Shown piece after piece: positions 6,585 to 15,083 of a stretch of 64,000 nucleotides of DNA. Position 1 is the stretch's first letter. Every line of letters starts with the position of its first letter. The notes under the pieces are model-generated. The model did not search any database and was not told where the DNA came from. It saw only the letters and a program-made list of their open reading frames with translations. Source of the DNA: Candidatus Handelsmanbacteria bacterium (GTDB taxonomy: Bacteria > Latescibacterota > UBA2968 > UBA8231); the NCBI GenBank assembly GCA_016867395.1, contig VGJS01000013.1, positions 1-64,000 of the forward strand, read 5' to 3'. A program made the translations under genes and the position numbers.

Positions 6585-8837
6585 ATGATCTTCTACGTGG
6601 CTGCGAAGGGCGGCGATACGTGGTCCGGGCTGCTGCCGGAACCGAACGCGGCGGGCACCGACGGCCCGCTGGCGACTCTGACGGGCGCGCGCGACGCCAT
6701 CCGGAGGTTGCGGCTGGAGGGCGCGTTGCGCGCGCCGGTCGAGGTGCAGGTGCGCGGCGGGGTGTATCTGATGTCCGAGCCGCTGCGCCTGGGGCCGGGC
6801 GACTCGGGCACAGCCCAGGGCCCGGTCACCTACCGCGCCTTCCCCGGCGAGCGGCCGGTGCTCAGCGGCGGCCGGCCGATTACGGGCTGGGAGTCTTTTC
6901 GGGACGGCATCCTGCAGGCGCAGGTGCCGCAGACGCGGGCGGGGCAGTGGCACCTCCGGCAGCTTTTCTACCAGGGCCGCCGCATGACCCGGGCCCGGCG
7001 GCCCAAACACGACCCCGCCGATCCGCTCTACGGGGGGTGGTCCTTCGTCGAGGGCATCGTCCCGGAAGACCCGTCCCTGGGGCCGGCCGCTGAGGCTGCG
7101 ATCGCGGTGCCGGTGGCCTTCTCCTTCGACCCGGGCGACTTCCCGGCGCGCTGGCAGAAGCCGGAGCAGGGGGAGGTTTTCGTGGTGCCCGGAAGCTGTT
7201 GGATCAACGACATCGTCCCGATCCGGCACGTTGACTTCCAGCGCGGTACCATCCACCTGGCCCGCGCCCTGAGGCCCTACAGCGAGTCCCTGGGAGTGTC
7301 GGTCCGTCTCCGCGCGGGCAACCGGTTCCGCGTGGAGAACCTGCTCGAAGACCTGACCGAGCCCGGCGAGTGGTGTCTGGATCGCGATACCGGCACGGTC
7401 TACTTCTGGCCCCCCTCCGGCGCCTTCGACCCCGAAGGGGTGAGCGCCCCCTTCGCTGACTCGCTGATCCGGCTCAGCGGCCAGCCGGGCCAACCGGTGC
7501 GCCATCTGCACCTGCGCGGCCTGACCTTCACCCAGACGCAGTCGGGTTTCCCCGGCAGGGACGCCTACTACAAGACCCCCAACGCCAGTCCGACCGTGTA
7601 TCTGGAGAACGCCGAAGACTGCCGCATCGAGGACTGCCTGTTCGACGCCGTGGGCGGCGACGCCATCCGCCTGCAGCACGCCAACGCCCGCTGCACCATC
7701 GCCGGCAACGAGATCGCCCAGGCCGGCGCGTACGGGATCTTCCTGGGGAGTTTTCAGCAAGGCTTCTCCCACCACGACACCCGCTCGGGAGACGTGCCCA
7801 ACCCGCCCCGGTGGCACACCCACCCGGAGGAGCGGGAACCGACGGTGCTGGCCTGGCCGCGGTCGCCGGGCCACCTCATCACCGACAACTACATCCATCA
7901 CGTCGGCGTGTACGAGAAACACGCCTGCGGCATCTGCTTCTTCGGGGTGAGCGCCCCGGACGTGACGGTGGCCCACAACCGCATCGAGCATACCCCCCGC
8001 TTCGGCATCGGGCTGCTGAGCGGGTTCGGGCGAGTGATCGTTGAGTACAACGACCTGCGCTACCTGAGCGAGGAGACCTGCGACACGGGCGGCATCTGCT
8101 CCAACCGCTGGTACACCTGGGAGGGCGATCCGGAGTTGGCCAGGGGTTGCATCGTGCGCTTCAACCGCGTCCGCGACGTGATCGGCTGCGGCGCCTACGG
8201 GACCAAGGCCGAGCCCGGCGGTACCGACCATGCCGGCGGCCGGATCTGGTCCCTTTACTACGGCTGGGCCATCTACTTCGACAATGCGCCGATGGAGACC
8301 CAGGTTTACGGCAACATCTGCGCCCGCAACACCCTGGGAGGGATCATGATCAGCCACTACGGCCGCAACGTGACCGTGGAGAACAACATCTTCGTCGACA
8401 GCGCCAGGTCGCAGATCTATCTGCTCTTCGCTGGCCCGGAGTCGGGCATCCGCCTTTGCCGCAACCTGTTGGTCTGGACCCGAGCGGATGCCGATTTCGT
8501 GCGGCTGAACCTGACGCCTGGCGTGGACCTGGGACAGGCCATCGCCGAGTGCGAGGGCAACCTGCTCTGCCCGCCGCCGGGGGGGGAGATCACCTTCTCT
8601 GGTTCCCCTGTGGAGGCCGTTAAACAGATTGGCAGGCGGCCGGTGGGGGGAGGGAGGTTGTCCTTTGAACAGTGGCGCGCCCTGGGATTCGACCGCCACT
8701 CCGTACTCGCCGATCCCGGCTTCGTCGATCCGGCCTGCGACAACTACGAACTGCGACTGGATTCCCCCGCGCTCAAGCTGGGCTTTGTGCCCATCGATGC
8801 CAGCCGGATCGGTCCGCGCCAAGGGAGGATGAAATGA
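6585..8837 (+). CDS. Right-handed parallel beta-helix glycosidase, GH141-like
   Basis: A 750-residue protein. It opens with 'MIFYVAAKGGDTWSG', passes 'GPLATLTGARDAIR' and 'VEVQVRGGVYLMSEPLRL', then 'DSGTAQGPVTYRAF' and 'PVLSGGRPITGW', the hallmark N-terminal order of GH141-type beta-helix enzymes (founding member: a rhamnogalacturonan-II alpha-L-fucosidase). Residues ~330-640 contain parallel-helix repeats such as 'NAEDCRIEDCLFDAVGGDAI' and 'NVTVENNIFVD'. It probably removes fucose or a related residue from plant or algal polysaccharide. AAGGAGA lies ten bases before the ATG. The signal peptide is not obvious, so export is uncertain. It sits behind the two sialidase-like genes, suggesting a glycan-degrading cluster; it overlaps the next broken gene by 4 bp. 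Confidence 0.75.
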   Translation: MIFYVAAKGGDTWSGLLPEPNAAGTDGPLATLTGARDAIRRLRLEGALRAPVEVQVRGGVYLMSEPLRLGPGDSGTAQGPVTYRAFPGERPVLSGGRPITGWESFRDGILQAQVPQTRAGQWHLRQLFYQGRRMTRARRPKHDPADPLYGGWSFVEGIVPEDPSLGPAAEAAIAVPVAFSFDPGDFPARWQKPEQGEVFVVPGSCWINDIVPIRHVDFQRGTIHLARALRPYSESLGVSVRLRAGNRFRVENLLEDLTEPGEWCLDRDTGTVYFWPPSGAFDPEGVSAPFADSLIRLSGQPGQPVRHLHLRGLTFTQTQSGFPGRDAYYKTPNASPTVYLENAEDCRIEDCLFDAVGGDAIRLQHANARCTIAGNEIAQAGAYGIFLGSFQQGFSHHDTRSGDVPNPPRWHTHPEEREPTVLAWPRSPGHLITDNYIHHVGVYEKHACGICFFGVSAPDVTVAHNRIEHTPRFGIGLLSGFGRVIVEYNDLRYLSEETCDTGGICSNRWYTWEGDPELARGCIVRFNRVRDVIGCGAYGTKAEPGGTDHAGGRIWSLYYGWAIYFDNAPMETQVYGNICARNTLGGIMISHYGRNVTVENNIFVDSARSQIYLLFAGPESGIRLCRNLLVWTRADADFVRLNLTPGVDLGQAIAECEGNLLCPPPGGEITFSGSPVEAVKQIGRRPVGGGRLSFEQWRALGFDRHSVLADPGFVDPACDNYELRLDSPALKLGFVPIDASRIGPRQGRMK

Positions 8838-9108
8838 CGACCCAGGAATTCACCGAAAATACCGCCCCTTCAACGGGCACCACGCCCAGATCCGGGCCCT
8901 CAACAGCAAGGGGGAATTCACCCCGGAATTCTTAGATTGGCTGGAATTCGCCGAGCAGGTGCTGGCCTGCTGGCTGGAGACCGCTCCTGCGGGCCGCAAC
9001 CTCTTCGTCTGTCCGGAGCAGATCCTGGGGGCTTACTATCTGTCGGTGTTCGGGGACAGGTGGAAGGAGGTGCTGGCGATCCGGGGGGAGCTGGCGCGGG
9101 TGCGGCAG
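8834..9108 (+). pseudogene. Frameshifted fragment, possibly a sugar-phosphate isomerase/epimerase tail
   Basis: The ATG at 8834, behind GGGAGG and overlapping the previous stop, starts MTTQEFTENT but the frame closes after 33 codons. From about 8862 a second frame reads 'RPFNGHHAQIRALNSKGEFT' and 'PEFLDWLEFAEQVLACWLET' and 'RNLFVCPEQILGAYYLSVFG' through to about 9108, where it is cut off by unrelated sequence. The second stretch is clearly coding in character and resembles C-terminal parts of TIM-barrel isomerases of the xylose isomerase-like group, but that identification is weak. A one-base shift near 8860 and a truncated 3' end make it non-functional as written. Confidence 0.45.
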
Positions 9109-9109
9109 G

Positions 9110-9397
9110 TTATCGGAACGGGACCCCCTTGCCGGCTATTTCGGCCAGCGGCACGGCGTCGATCCGATCTGTCAGGGGAAAACGCTGGACTTCGGGGTAG
9201 ATTACCACCAGCCGGTGCAGTTCGAGATTCTGCAAGGCGACCCACATCCACGGACTCAGCTGGGGTGCATCTACCCGCTTGCGTGCCACCCCGATACGTT
9301 CCGAGCCCTTGACCAGCAACAGGCCGAGTTCCGCGCCGTTGTGGGTGCCCCAGAAATGAGCTTCGTCAGGTTGGCAGGTTTTGAGGATCTCTTCAAG
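9110..9397 (-). pseudogene. C-terminal fragment of a DUF4143-type AAA+ ATPase
   Basis: The minus strand encodes 'HFWGTHNGAELGLLLVKGSE' then 'RIGVARKRVDAPQLSPWMWV' and 'LELHRLVVIYPEVQRFPLTD', ending at a stop at 9110. This matches the nuclease-like DUF4143 tail of archaeal-type AAA+ ATPases ('fWr...GaEvDlll...g.iEvK...aP..t..lr.al.dL.l..l.VvyPG...y.l'). Two usual residues have changed: the Asp after GAEL is Gly and the expected 'EvKr' reads 'ARKR'. The N-terminal AAA+ domain (about 250 residues) is missing. It is oriented tail-to-tail against the fragment before it. Confidence 0.6.
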
Positions 9398-9419
9398 GGC
9401 ATTTCCTCATGAAGGTGGT

Positions 9420-9462
9420 ATGCCATGAAAATCCTTCAAGTCAAGCGGGAGTTTCATGGTAT
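9420..9462. repeat. Short imperfect inverted repeat
   Basis: 14-bp arms at 9420-9433 and 9449-9462 match at 12 of 14 positions around the core CCATGAAA/TTTCATGG, with a 15-bp spacer. It lies between the DUF4143 remnant and the oxidoreductase gene on the minus strand. It may be a weak 3'-end hairpin or the scar of a lost element; no T-tract follows on either strand. Confidence 0.35.
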
Positions 9463-9537
9463 GTGCCCTGTGGAGAAGAGCCAGATAAGCAGGGAGTAGG
9501 AGGCGAGTGCCGCTGCACTCAACCCCCGATGTTTGTT

Positions 9538-10560
9538 TCACCCCAGCGGCAACTCCACCTTGCGGCCCTCGCGCAGGCTGAACTGCACCGCCTCGGTGAA
9601 CTCCATGTACTTCACCCCGTCCTCGAAGTTGGTATGGGTGACGGGTTTGCCCTCCAGCACGGCCTGGGCGAATTCCTCCTCCACCCGCCAACCGCCCTTC
9701 CTCCCCACCGGCATTTCCAGGGGTTTGAGGGCCTGGTCGCCGGCCCCGGCCGCCAGGCACTGGTCCCCGCTGAGCTTGAAGGTACCCCTGGTGCCGTAGA
9801 CCTCTATGCCGCTGTCGCCGAAGCGGGCCACGCTGCTGACGTGGTACACGGCGGTGGCGCCACTCTCCAGGCGCGAGACCACGCCGATGCTCTCGGGCAC
9901 CTCCACCTGGCGCAGCTGCCCGCTGTCGGGGTCCTGGCGTTTGGCGGTGAAGAGGCCGCTCTGGGCCACCACGCTGCGGTCATGGCCGGCGTAGCGGCGC
10001 ACCGTCTCGTTGAGGATGCCCAGGGTCATGATGTTGATGCCCGAGAGGTCGCGGCGCTGCCGCCAGTGCAGGGGCGCGTCCGGGTTGTACTGGCCGCCCA
10101 GGCCGCGCACCTGGATTTCGAGCAGGTCGCCAAAGAAGCCCTCGCGGATCTTCTCCAACAGCACCGCCTCACTCTCCAGCCAGAAGGGGGCCGGCACGAT
10201 CATGGCCACCTTGTCGCTTTTCTGGCTGGCGGTGTACATCTTGCGGGCCTCGGCCAGGTCCATGGCCATACGCGCCTCGGTGAGCACATGTTTGCCGGCG
10301 GCCAGGGATTCCAGCACGATGGGGCAGTGCAGGTAGGGCCAGGTGCCGATGCACACCGCATCCACACCCTGATTGTGGACAAGTTCCTTCCAGTCGGTGA
10401 ATACCTGGGGGATCTTAAACTCGTCGGCCACCTTCTGGCCGGATTCGCGGGAGCGGTTGCACACCGCCACCACCTCGACGCCTTTGATCTGCTGAAAGCC
10501 GGGGATGTGCCGCAGCCGGGTGTTGGCGCCGGCGCCGACAATGCCGATGCGCAAGGACAT
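9538..10560 (-). CDS. Gfo/Idh/MocA family NAD(P)-dependent oxidoreductase
   Basis: 340 residues from the ATG at 10560, with GGAGGAG just upstream. The N-terminal Rossmann fold shows 'LRIGIVGAGANTRLRHIPGF' and 'VEVVAVCNRSRES'; the substrate domain follows the segment 'GKHVLTEARMAMDLAEARKM'. The family's usual 'EKP' after 'GKHVL' is replaced by 'TEARMA', which removes the canonical catalytic-site Lys-Pro; related variants exist, so activity is uncertain. Family members oxidise or epimerise sugars and sugar acids such as myo-inositol and glucose derivatives. It is divergent from the PhyH gene at 10656 with a 95-bp gap and ends in front of the decayed region. Confidence 0.85.
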   Translation of the reverse strand: MSLRIGIVGAGANTRLRHIPGFQQIKGVEVVAVCNRSRESGQKVADEFKIPQVFTDWKELVHNQGVDAVCIGTWPYLHCPIVLESLAAGKHVLTEARMAMDLAEARKMYTASQKSDKVAMIVPAPFWLESEAVLLEKIREGFFGDLLEIQVRGLGGQYNPDAPLHWRQRRDLSGINIMTLGILNETVRRYAGHDRSVVAQSGLFTAKRQDPDSGQLRQVEVPESIGVVSRLESGATAVYHVSSVARFGDSGIEVYGTRGTFKLSGDQCLAAGAGDQALKPLEMPVGRKGGWRVEEEFAQAVLEGKPVTHTNFEDGVKYMEFTEAVQFSLREGRKVELPLG

Positions 10561-10655
10561 GGGGTCTCTCCTCCATGGGGGTCTAAGGCTGGACCGGGCC
10601 GGTGTCGCCGGCGATATTCCGGGGTCACCGCTGTTCACAACCTGGGGGGAATTGG

Positions 10656-11393
10656 ATGAATACATTGGAGCAAAGTATCGCTGAAATCAAGGTGTACGGT
10701 TTTACCGTCCTCGAAGGGGTGCTGGAGGCCGCCCAGGCTACCGCCCTGCGCGAGGCCCTGATCCGCTGCGCCCAGGAGCACGGCACCGAGCACAAACACC
10801 GGGGGCCGGCCCGCCATGTGGCCAACCTGCCCACCCTCGACCCGCTCTTCCTCAACCTGATCGACCACCCCAAGGTCATGCCCTTGCTGGAACACTTCCT
10901 GGGCAAAACCCTGATCCTGGGCAGCCTCAATGCCCGCATCGTGCGGCCCGGTGACACCGAACAGGGCTTTCACAGCGATATCCCGGCGGAGATGCTCAAC
11001 ATGGATTTGCCGGTGATGATGAACACCGTGTGGATGCTTGACGATTTCAGCGCTCGCAACGGCGGTACCCGGGTGGTGCCCGGCACCCACAGGAGTGGCC
11101 TGGCAGCGCCGCCCGAGGGCCTGGAGGTGAAGTACTTCCACCAGGCTACCGGCCCGGCCGGCAGCGTGCTGGTCTTCAACGGGCAGTGCTGGCACGCCGG
11201 GGGCGCCAATACCGGCACTGCGGACCGCCACGCCCTCTTCGGTCACTACCGCAAGCGCATGCTGGTGTTCCAGTTCGATCCCCACGACCGCTTTCCGCCC
11301 GAGTGGGTTGAGCGCCTCAGCCCGCGCCAGCGCGAGATCCTGCGCATGCACAAGGGGCTGGGCGCCCCCCACGCGGCGGAGGTCCATTTCTAG
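10656..11393 (+). CDS. Phytanoyl-CoA dioxygenase (PhyH) family protein
   Basis: 245 residues with the complete Fe(II)/2-oxoglutarate site: H106 and D108 in 'GFHSDIPAE', distal H180 in 'NGQCWHAGGANT' and a following Arg-containing segment ('ADRHALFGHYRKR'). The product has 'GTRVVPGTHRSG', the family's strand preceding the distal His. GGGGGAA lies upstream of the ATG at 10656. The substrate cannot be read from sequence. Its TAG stop overlaps the stop of the convergent M81 peptidase gene (shared CTAG at 11390-11393), leaving no room for a terminator between them. Confidence 0.88.
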   Translation: MNTLEQSIAEIKVYGFTVLEGVLEAAQATALREALIRCAQEHGTEHKHRGPARHVANLPTLDPLFLNLIDHPKVMPLLEHFLGKTLILGSLNARIVRPGDTEQGFHSDIPAEMLNMDLPVMMNTVWMLDDFSARNGGTRVVPGTHRSGLAAPPEGLEVKYFHQATGPAGSVLVFNGQCWHAGGANTGTADRHALFGHYRKRMLVFQFDPHDRFPPEWVERLSPRQREILRMHKGLGAPHAAEVHF

Positions 11394-12853
11394 CGCCACT
11401 CATACAGGGTCTTCCGCGCCAGTTTGTACTCTGAGGAGGCGCGGCCGATGGCCGTGGCGCCGGGGGTGTCCACCTCGATGAGGCGGGCCGAGACCGGTTC
11501 GTACGCGGCGCGCGGGGCCACCGCGCCCTTGGCGACCAGGATGCGCTGGTGCTGGGGCTGGATGCCCACGCAGGTGATCTGATGGATGCTGTTGGGCGAG
11601 CTGCGCTCCGAGTTGAGCACCAGCAGGCCCTCCCGCCCCGGGCCGCCCACCGCCACCACCGCGGTGAGACCCTGGTCGAAGTGGCGCCCGCCGCCGTGTC
11701 GGCGCTCGTGCTCCTCGTAGGTCCCCGCGTGCAAGGTGCGGGCCCTGCCGTACACCGAGAGGGTGGGGCCGTGCTGGGTATCGGTCTTGCCGCCCACCCG
11801 CAGGGCCACCTGCGCCCCGATGCCGGCCCGGTTGCAGGCCTGGGCGGATTCGGGGTCGTAGAGGGTCACCACCCAGCCCTGGGCGCCCTGGCGCAAAAGC
11901 TCGGCGAGCAGGAAGGTGGAGTCCCCGGTGGAGCCGCCGCCGATATTGTCGCCAAAGTCGAGCAGGGTAACGGGAAAACGCTCGCTGGCCATAGCCATAG
12001 CCACGGCCTCGACGGGTTTGGGGGGGTTGGCCTTGAGTTCCTCGCGTCGGGTCCACATCAACTCGCCCAGGCGCTGGGCCTCGCGCTGGGCCAGGGACTG
12101 GTCCCCGTCGGCCACTACCGCGATGGAAGGCCCCATCCACGGCACGTCGGCGTACTGGTACCCGGCGGCGATACTGCAGGCCAGGATGCCCGGCTGCTTT
12201 TCCAACTCAATGGCCGCCTGCATCAGGGGCTGCATGGGCGGCCGGCTGGTGTTGTGGTGATAGATATTGAAGAGCAACTCCGGCTTGACAAGGGCGCTGA
12301 CCGGGCGTACCTCTTCTCGCACGGTGCGGGCGACGATGCCGGCTGCCTGCAGGCCGCGCTCCCGCTGGTCGATGTGGGGGTTGGTCTTGTAGATGATCAG
12401 GGCCGTGGCCTCTTCCGCCAGGGAGGGGGGCACATTGGCGTGGTAGTCGTGGGTGACCACGATGGGAAAGGCCGGCCCAAAATGGGCGCGCAGGCGGTGG
12501 ACGGTCTCGGCGTCGGCGTGGGGGAAGTGCTCGGCCACCATGGCCCCGTGCAAGGCCAGGAGCACCCCGTCCAGCGGCCCGGCTGCTTGCAGGTCGGCCA
12601 GCAGGCGGCCCACCAACGCCTCGTACGCCTGGCGGGTCAGGGGGCCGGCGGGGGTGGCGCTGGCCGAGAAGAGGGGCACCGGCTCGAAGCCCTGCTCCGC
12701 GGCCCCGGCGATGAAGCCGGCCAATTCGGTGAAGGTGTCCCGGTAGTGGGGGATGAGCTGGTCACCTGCCCGCACCCCGAAGTCCTCCAGGGCAGTGGGC
12801 TGGCTGGAAAAGGAATTGGATTCGTGGCTGAATCCGGCGATAGCAATTCGCAT
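11390..12853 (-). CDS. M81 family metallopeptidase (MlrC/microcystinase-like)
   Basis: 487 residues. The N-terminal domain has the family's 'GFSHESNSFSSQPTALEDF' and 'DGVLLALHGAMVAEHFPHAD', and the metal-binding 'PIVVTHDYHANVPPSL' segment; the C-terminal domain has 'LLDFGDNIGGGSTGDSTFLL', also characteristic. M81 proteins are zinc-dependent hydrolases named after MlrC, which completes degradation of linearised microcystin; most environmental members probably act on other small amides or peptides. AGGAGA precedes the ATG. It is divergent from the acetamidase-like gene with only 42 bp between starts, and both are amide hydrolases, so they may serve the same catabolic route. Confidence 0.85.
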   Translation of the reverse strand: MRIAIAGFSHESNSFSSQPTALEDFGVRAGDQLIPHYRDTFTELAGFIAGAAEQGFEPVPLFSASATPAGPLTRQAYEALVGRLLADLQAAGPLDGVLLALHGAMVAEHFPHADAETVHRLRAHFGPAFPIVVTHDYHANVPPSLAEEATALIIYKTNPHIDQRERGLQAAGIVARTVREEVRPVSALVKPELLFNIYHHNTSRPPMQPLMQAAIELEKQPGILACSIAAGYQYADVPWMGPSIAVVADGDQSLAQREAQRLGELMWTRREELKANPPKPVEAVAMAMASERFPVTLLDFGDNIGGGSTGDSTFLLAELLRQGAQGWVVTLYDPESAQACNRAGIGAQVALRVGGKTDTQHGPTLSVYGRARTLHAGTYEEHERRHGGGRHFDQGLTAVVAVGGPGREGLLVLNSERSSPNSIHQITCVGIQPQHQRILVAKGAVAPRAAYEPVSARLIEVDTPGATAIGRASSEYKLARKTLYEWR

Positions 12854-12895
12854 GATCTTTTCTCCTGAACCTCAATCCATCAAAAGGAGGTTGCC

Positions 12896-13792
12896 ATGAG
12901 ACGTTTTTCCCGCACGCCCTATTATACCGGACCCGACGACCCAGAGCGCGGCCAGGTCCGCGGCACCCTCAAATTGGGCGAGACCGTGATCATCGAGACC
13001 CCCGGCGGGGCCGACGGCGACCTGTACCCCGGCGTGGTCCCGGAGACCACCACCCCGCGCGGCTCGCGGCCGGGCGGGCCCTTTATCATTGAAGATATCA
13101 AACCAGGGGACTGGGTGGCCATCCAGCTCATCGACCTCCAGGTGGGCCCCTACGGATACTACAACAACGGCGGCCCTTTCCGGGGCAGCCTGCGCTCGGT
13201 GGCCCCGGTGCGCGAGGGGATGGTCCACTTCCCGCCGGACTTCGTCGTGCCGGCCCGGCCGATGATCGGGGTCATCCAGCTCGAGCAGGTCACCAACAAC
13301 TACTGCGCCGCCGGCGGCAACATGGACTACAACTCCATCCGCGCCGGCAGCACGGTGTACATCCGCGCCCAGAAGGAGGGCGGCTACCTCACCCTGGGGG
13401 ACGTACACGCCCGCATGGGCGACGGGGAACTGACCGGCACCGGCATCGAGATCGACTCCATCATCACCCTCAAGGTGGACAAGGTGGCTGGCTTCCCCTG
13501 CAACGGCATAGTGGTGGAGACCTTCGACGAGTTCCTCACCAGCGGTATGGCAGCCAACTGGGAGGAGGCCCTCAAGCTGGCCTGGACCGATATGGTGGTG
13601 CTGCTCTGCCACCTCTACAATACCAACGCCGAACACGCCAACCTGATCGTGGGCACCATCGGCGACGCCCGGCCGGGGTTTGCCGCCGGCACCTTGTTCA
13701 GCCACGGCTTCAAGAACGATGGAGCGTACGTGACTGCCCAGATCGCCATCACCAAGGAGCTGCGCCGCACAGGTCAGCCCTTCAAGCCCTAG
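12896..13792 (+). CDS. Acetamidase/formamidase family amidohydrolase
   Basis: 298 residues starting MRRFSRTPYY behind a strong AAAAGGAGG. Family landmarks include 'GGNMDYNSIRAGSTVYIRAQ', 'GGYLTLGDVHARMGDGELTG' with the conserved DvHa.qGdGE motif, and 'EIDSIITLKVDKV'. These enzymes hydrolyse short amides such as formamide or acetamide to the acid and ammonia in the cytoplasm; several homologues have unknown natural amide substrates. The divergent M81 hydrolase is an obvious partner. The TAG stop shares CTAG (13789-13792) with the convergent outer-membrane protein gene. Confidence 0.85.
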   Translation: MRRFSRTPYYTGPDDPERGQVRGTLKLGETVIIETPGGADGDLYPGVVPETTTPRGSRPGGPFIIEDIKPGDWVAIQLIDLQVGPYGYYNNGGPFRGSLRSVAPVREGMVHFPPDFVVPARPMIGVIQLEQVTNNYCAAGGNMDYNSIRAGSTVYIRAQKEGGYLTLGDVHARMGDGELTGTGIEIDSIITLKVDKVAGFPCNGIVVETFDEFLTSGMAANWEEALKLAWTDMVVLLCHLYNTNAEHANLIVGTIGDARPGFAAGTLFSHGFKNDGAYVTAQIAITKELRRTGQPFKP

Positions 13793-14469
13793 AAACGCAG
13801 GGCCAGGGCATAGATCAGGCCGTGGCCGCCCAGGTGGAACTCGACGCCGTTGAGGCTGGAGGCCGGCGCAAAGTCGCGGCGATAGCGCAGGTCCAGGGAC
13901 AGCCGTGTGGATAGATCCCCCGCAATGCCGGCAAAGCCGGCCAGCCCCCACAACCAGTCGCTCTGGGTCAGGGGAGGAACACCGCGCTGGTCCGGGGCGC
14001 CCTCGCGCTTCATGCGAATCAGGTCCAGGCCCCCCCCCCAATAGGCGTGGAGCCTGGCCTGGGGCTGGTCCCCGAAGGGGCGCAGCAGCGCCCCGGTGAA
14101 CTTCTCGATCTCCACCAGGAAATCCCCGCTGGCGGCCCGGCCGCGGTAGCGGCTGTAGGAAAGCTCGCGCTGAGGGGCCGGGGCTTTGGGGTTGGAGGAG
14201 GTCCGTCTCAGGGCGAGGGCCAGGTGGAGGCTCTTTCCCCGGTAGTCATCGCGGGGGACCAGGCGGCCCCCCTCGCTTTCCTGAAGTTGTCGGCGCACCT
14301 CCTTGAGGGAGGGGCGATAGTCGCTCAGGCCGAGGGAGACGACAAAGGTTTCGCCCTGTCCCGGCCAGGCGGAACAGGGCGAAACAGACCAGAGGAGCAA
14401 CACCGGCCAGGCCAGGAGGTGCAGGAGATTCCCCCCCGACGCTGGTCCGGGGCGCCCCGCAACCTTCAT
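13789..14469 (-). CDS. Predicted outer-membrane beta-barrel protein
   Basis: 226 residues from the ATG at 14469, four bases after the upstream gene's stop, so the two are an operon. A signal peptide (hydrophobic stretch 'LLHLLAWPVLLLWSVSP' then 'CSAWPG') is followed by alternating-polarity strands: 'ETFVVSLGLSDYRPSL', 'LHLALALRRTS', 'ARLHAYWGGGLDLI', 'STRLSLDLRYRRDF' and 'HGLIYALALRF', ending in Phe as expected for BamA-dependent barrels. The size fits an eight-stranded OmpA/OmpW-like barrel. The Cys near the cleavage region could alternatively be lipidated, but a lipobox is not convincing. No family name is assigned. Confidence 0.6.
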   Translation of the reverse strand: MKVAGRPGPASGGNLLHLLAWPVLLLWSVSPCSAWPGQGETFVVSLGLSDYRPSLKEVRRQLQESEGGRLVPRDDYRGKSLHLALALRRTSSNPKAPAPQRELSYSRYRGRAASGDFLVEIEKFTGALLRPFGDQPQARLHAYWGGGLDLIRMKREGAPDQRGVPPLTQSDWLWGLAGFAGIAGDLSTRLSLDLRYRRDFAPASSLNGVEFHLGGHGLIYALALRF

Positions 14470-14473
14470 CCCG

Positions 14474-15007
14474 CTAGTTGCCGCTTCCCAGCGAGATGGC
14501 GGGGCTGCGGCCGGCTTCATCGTATTTCACGGCCTCGCCAAAGGAGATCTGGTGCCGCGCCACGTCGATGGTCCCGGTCATGATCCAAAGGCGGTCGTTG
14601 TTGGCGGAGCGGTGTGCTTCGATCAACCGGGTGCCTTTGAAGGACACGGAGGGCTGGGAACCCTTGCCGTACTGCACCGCGGGGCCCCAGTTGACGGCCA
14701 TGGTGGTCAGGTCCGCGGTGCCGACGTGGTAAAAGAGGGTCTCCTCGGTCTCCTTGGCGGCGCCCCGGTGCACCAGCACCGCGATCTTGCCGTCCAGGTA
14801 CACGGAATGGGACTTGCCCTTGCCGATCTTGACCTTGTTGCCCCAGTCCAGGGTGCCGTCTTCTTTGATCTTGCACAGCCGGGAGAACATCACGTCCTCC
14901 TGGTCCCCTGATCCCGAGCTGACCTCGACAAAGGCGTCCTGGGCAAAGGTGGGCAAGGCCAGGGCCAGGGCAAGGACGCCGGCGAGAAACATCACTCTCT
15001 TGCGCAT
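14474..15007 (-). CDS. Secreted propeller-blade-like repeat protein, unknown function
   Basis: 177 residues from the ATG at 15007 (GGAGGAA upstream). A clear Sec signal peptide, 'MFLAGVLALALALPTFAQD', is followed by about three repeats of roughly 50 residues with the pattern 'G.a.kyg.G..PsvsL.G..lieaHrs...dlw...GtiD.....I.fG'. Examples are 'GNKVKIGKGKSHSVYLDGKI', 'GPAVQYGKGSQPSVSFKGTR' and 'GEAVKYDEAGRSPAISLGSG'. Such units suggest beta-propeller blades, though three are too few for a closed propeller, so it may oligomerise or be truncated relative to longer homologues. It leads the operon with the outer-membrane protein. A promoter with TTGATA-17-TAGATT lies upstream. Confidence 0.6.
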   Translation of the reverse strand: MRKRVMFLAGVLALALALPTFAQDAFVEVSSGSGDQEDVMFSRLCKIKEDGTLDWGNKVKIGKGKSHSVYLDGKIAVLVHRGAAKETEETLFYHVGTADLTTMAVNWGPAVQYGKGSQPSVSFKGTRLIEAHRSANNDRLWIMTGTIDVARHQISFGEAVKYDEAGRSPAISLGSGN

Positions 15008-15083
15008 GTCGCTTTCCTCCTCATCGGTAGGTGGGGGGCCGGCCGGGTGGCTGGTGCACCAGGCGCCCGCGCCGAACCCTTTG

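Noticed and set aside
6504-8822. 772-codon minus-strand frame opposite the beta-helix gene
   Set aside because: Antisense artefact of GC-rich codon bias; the plus strand encodes a recognisable beta-helix enzyme.
9505-9520. GAGTGC...GCACTC hairpin after the oxidoreductase gene
   Set aside because: Only a 6-bp stem with no T-tract; too weak to call a terminator.
9409-10659. 416-codon plus-strand frame
   Set aside because: Antisense to a convincing Gfo/Idh/MocA gene with GGAGGAG; the plus-frame product is low-complexity and not protein-like.
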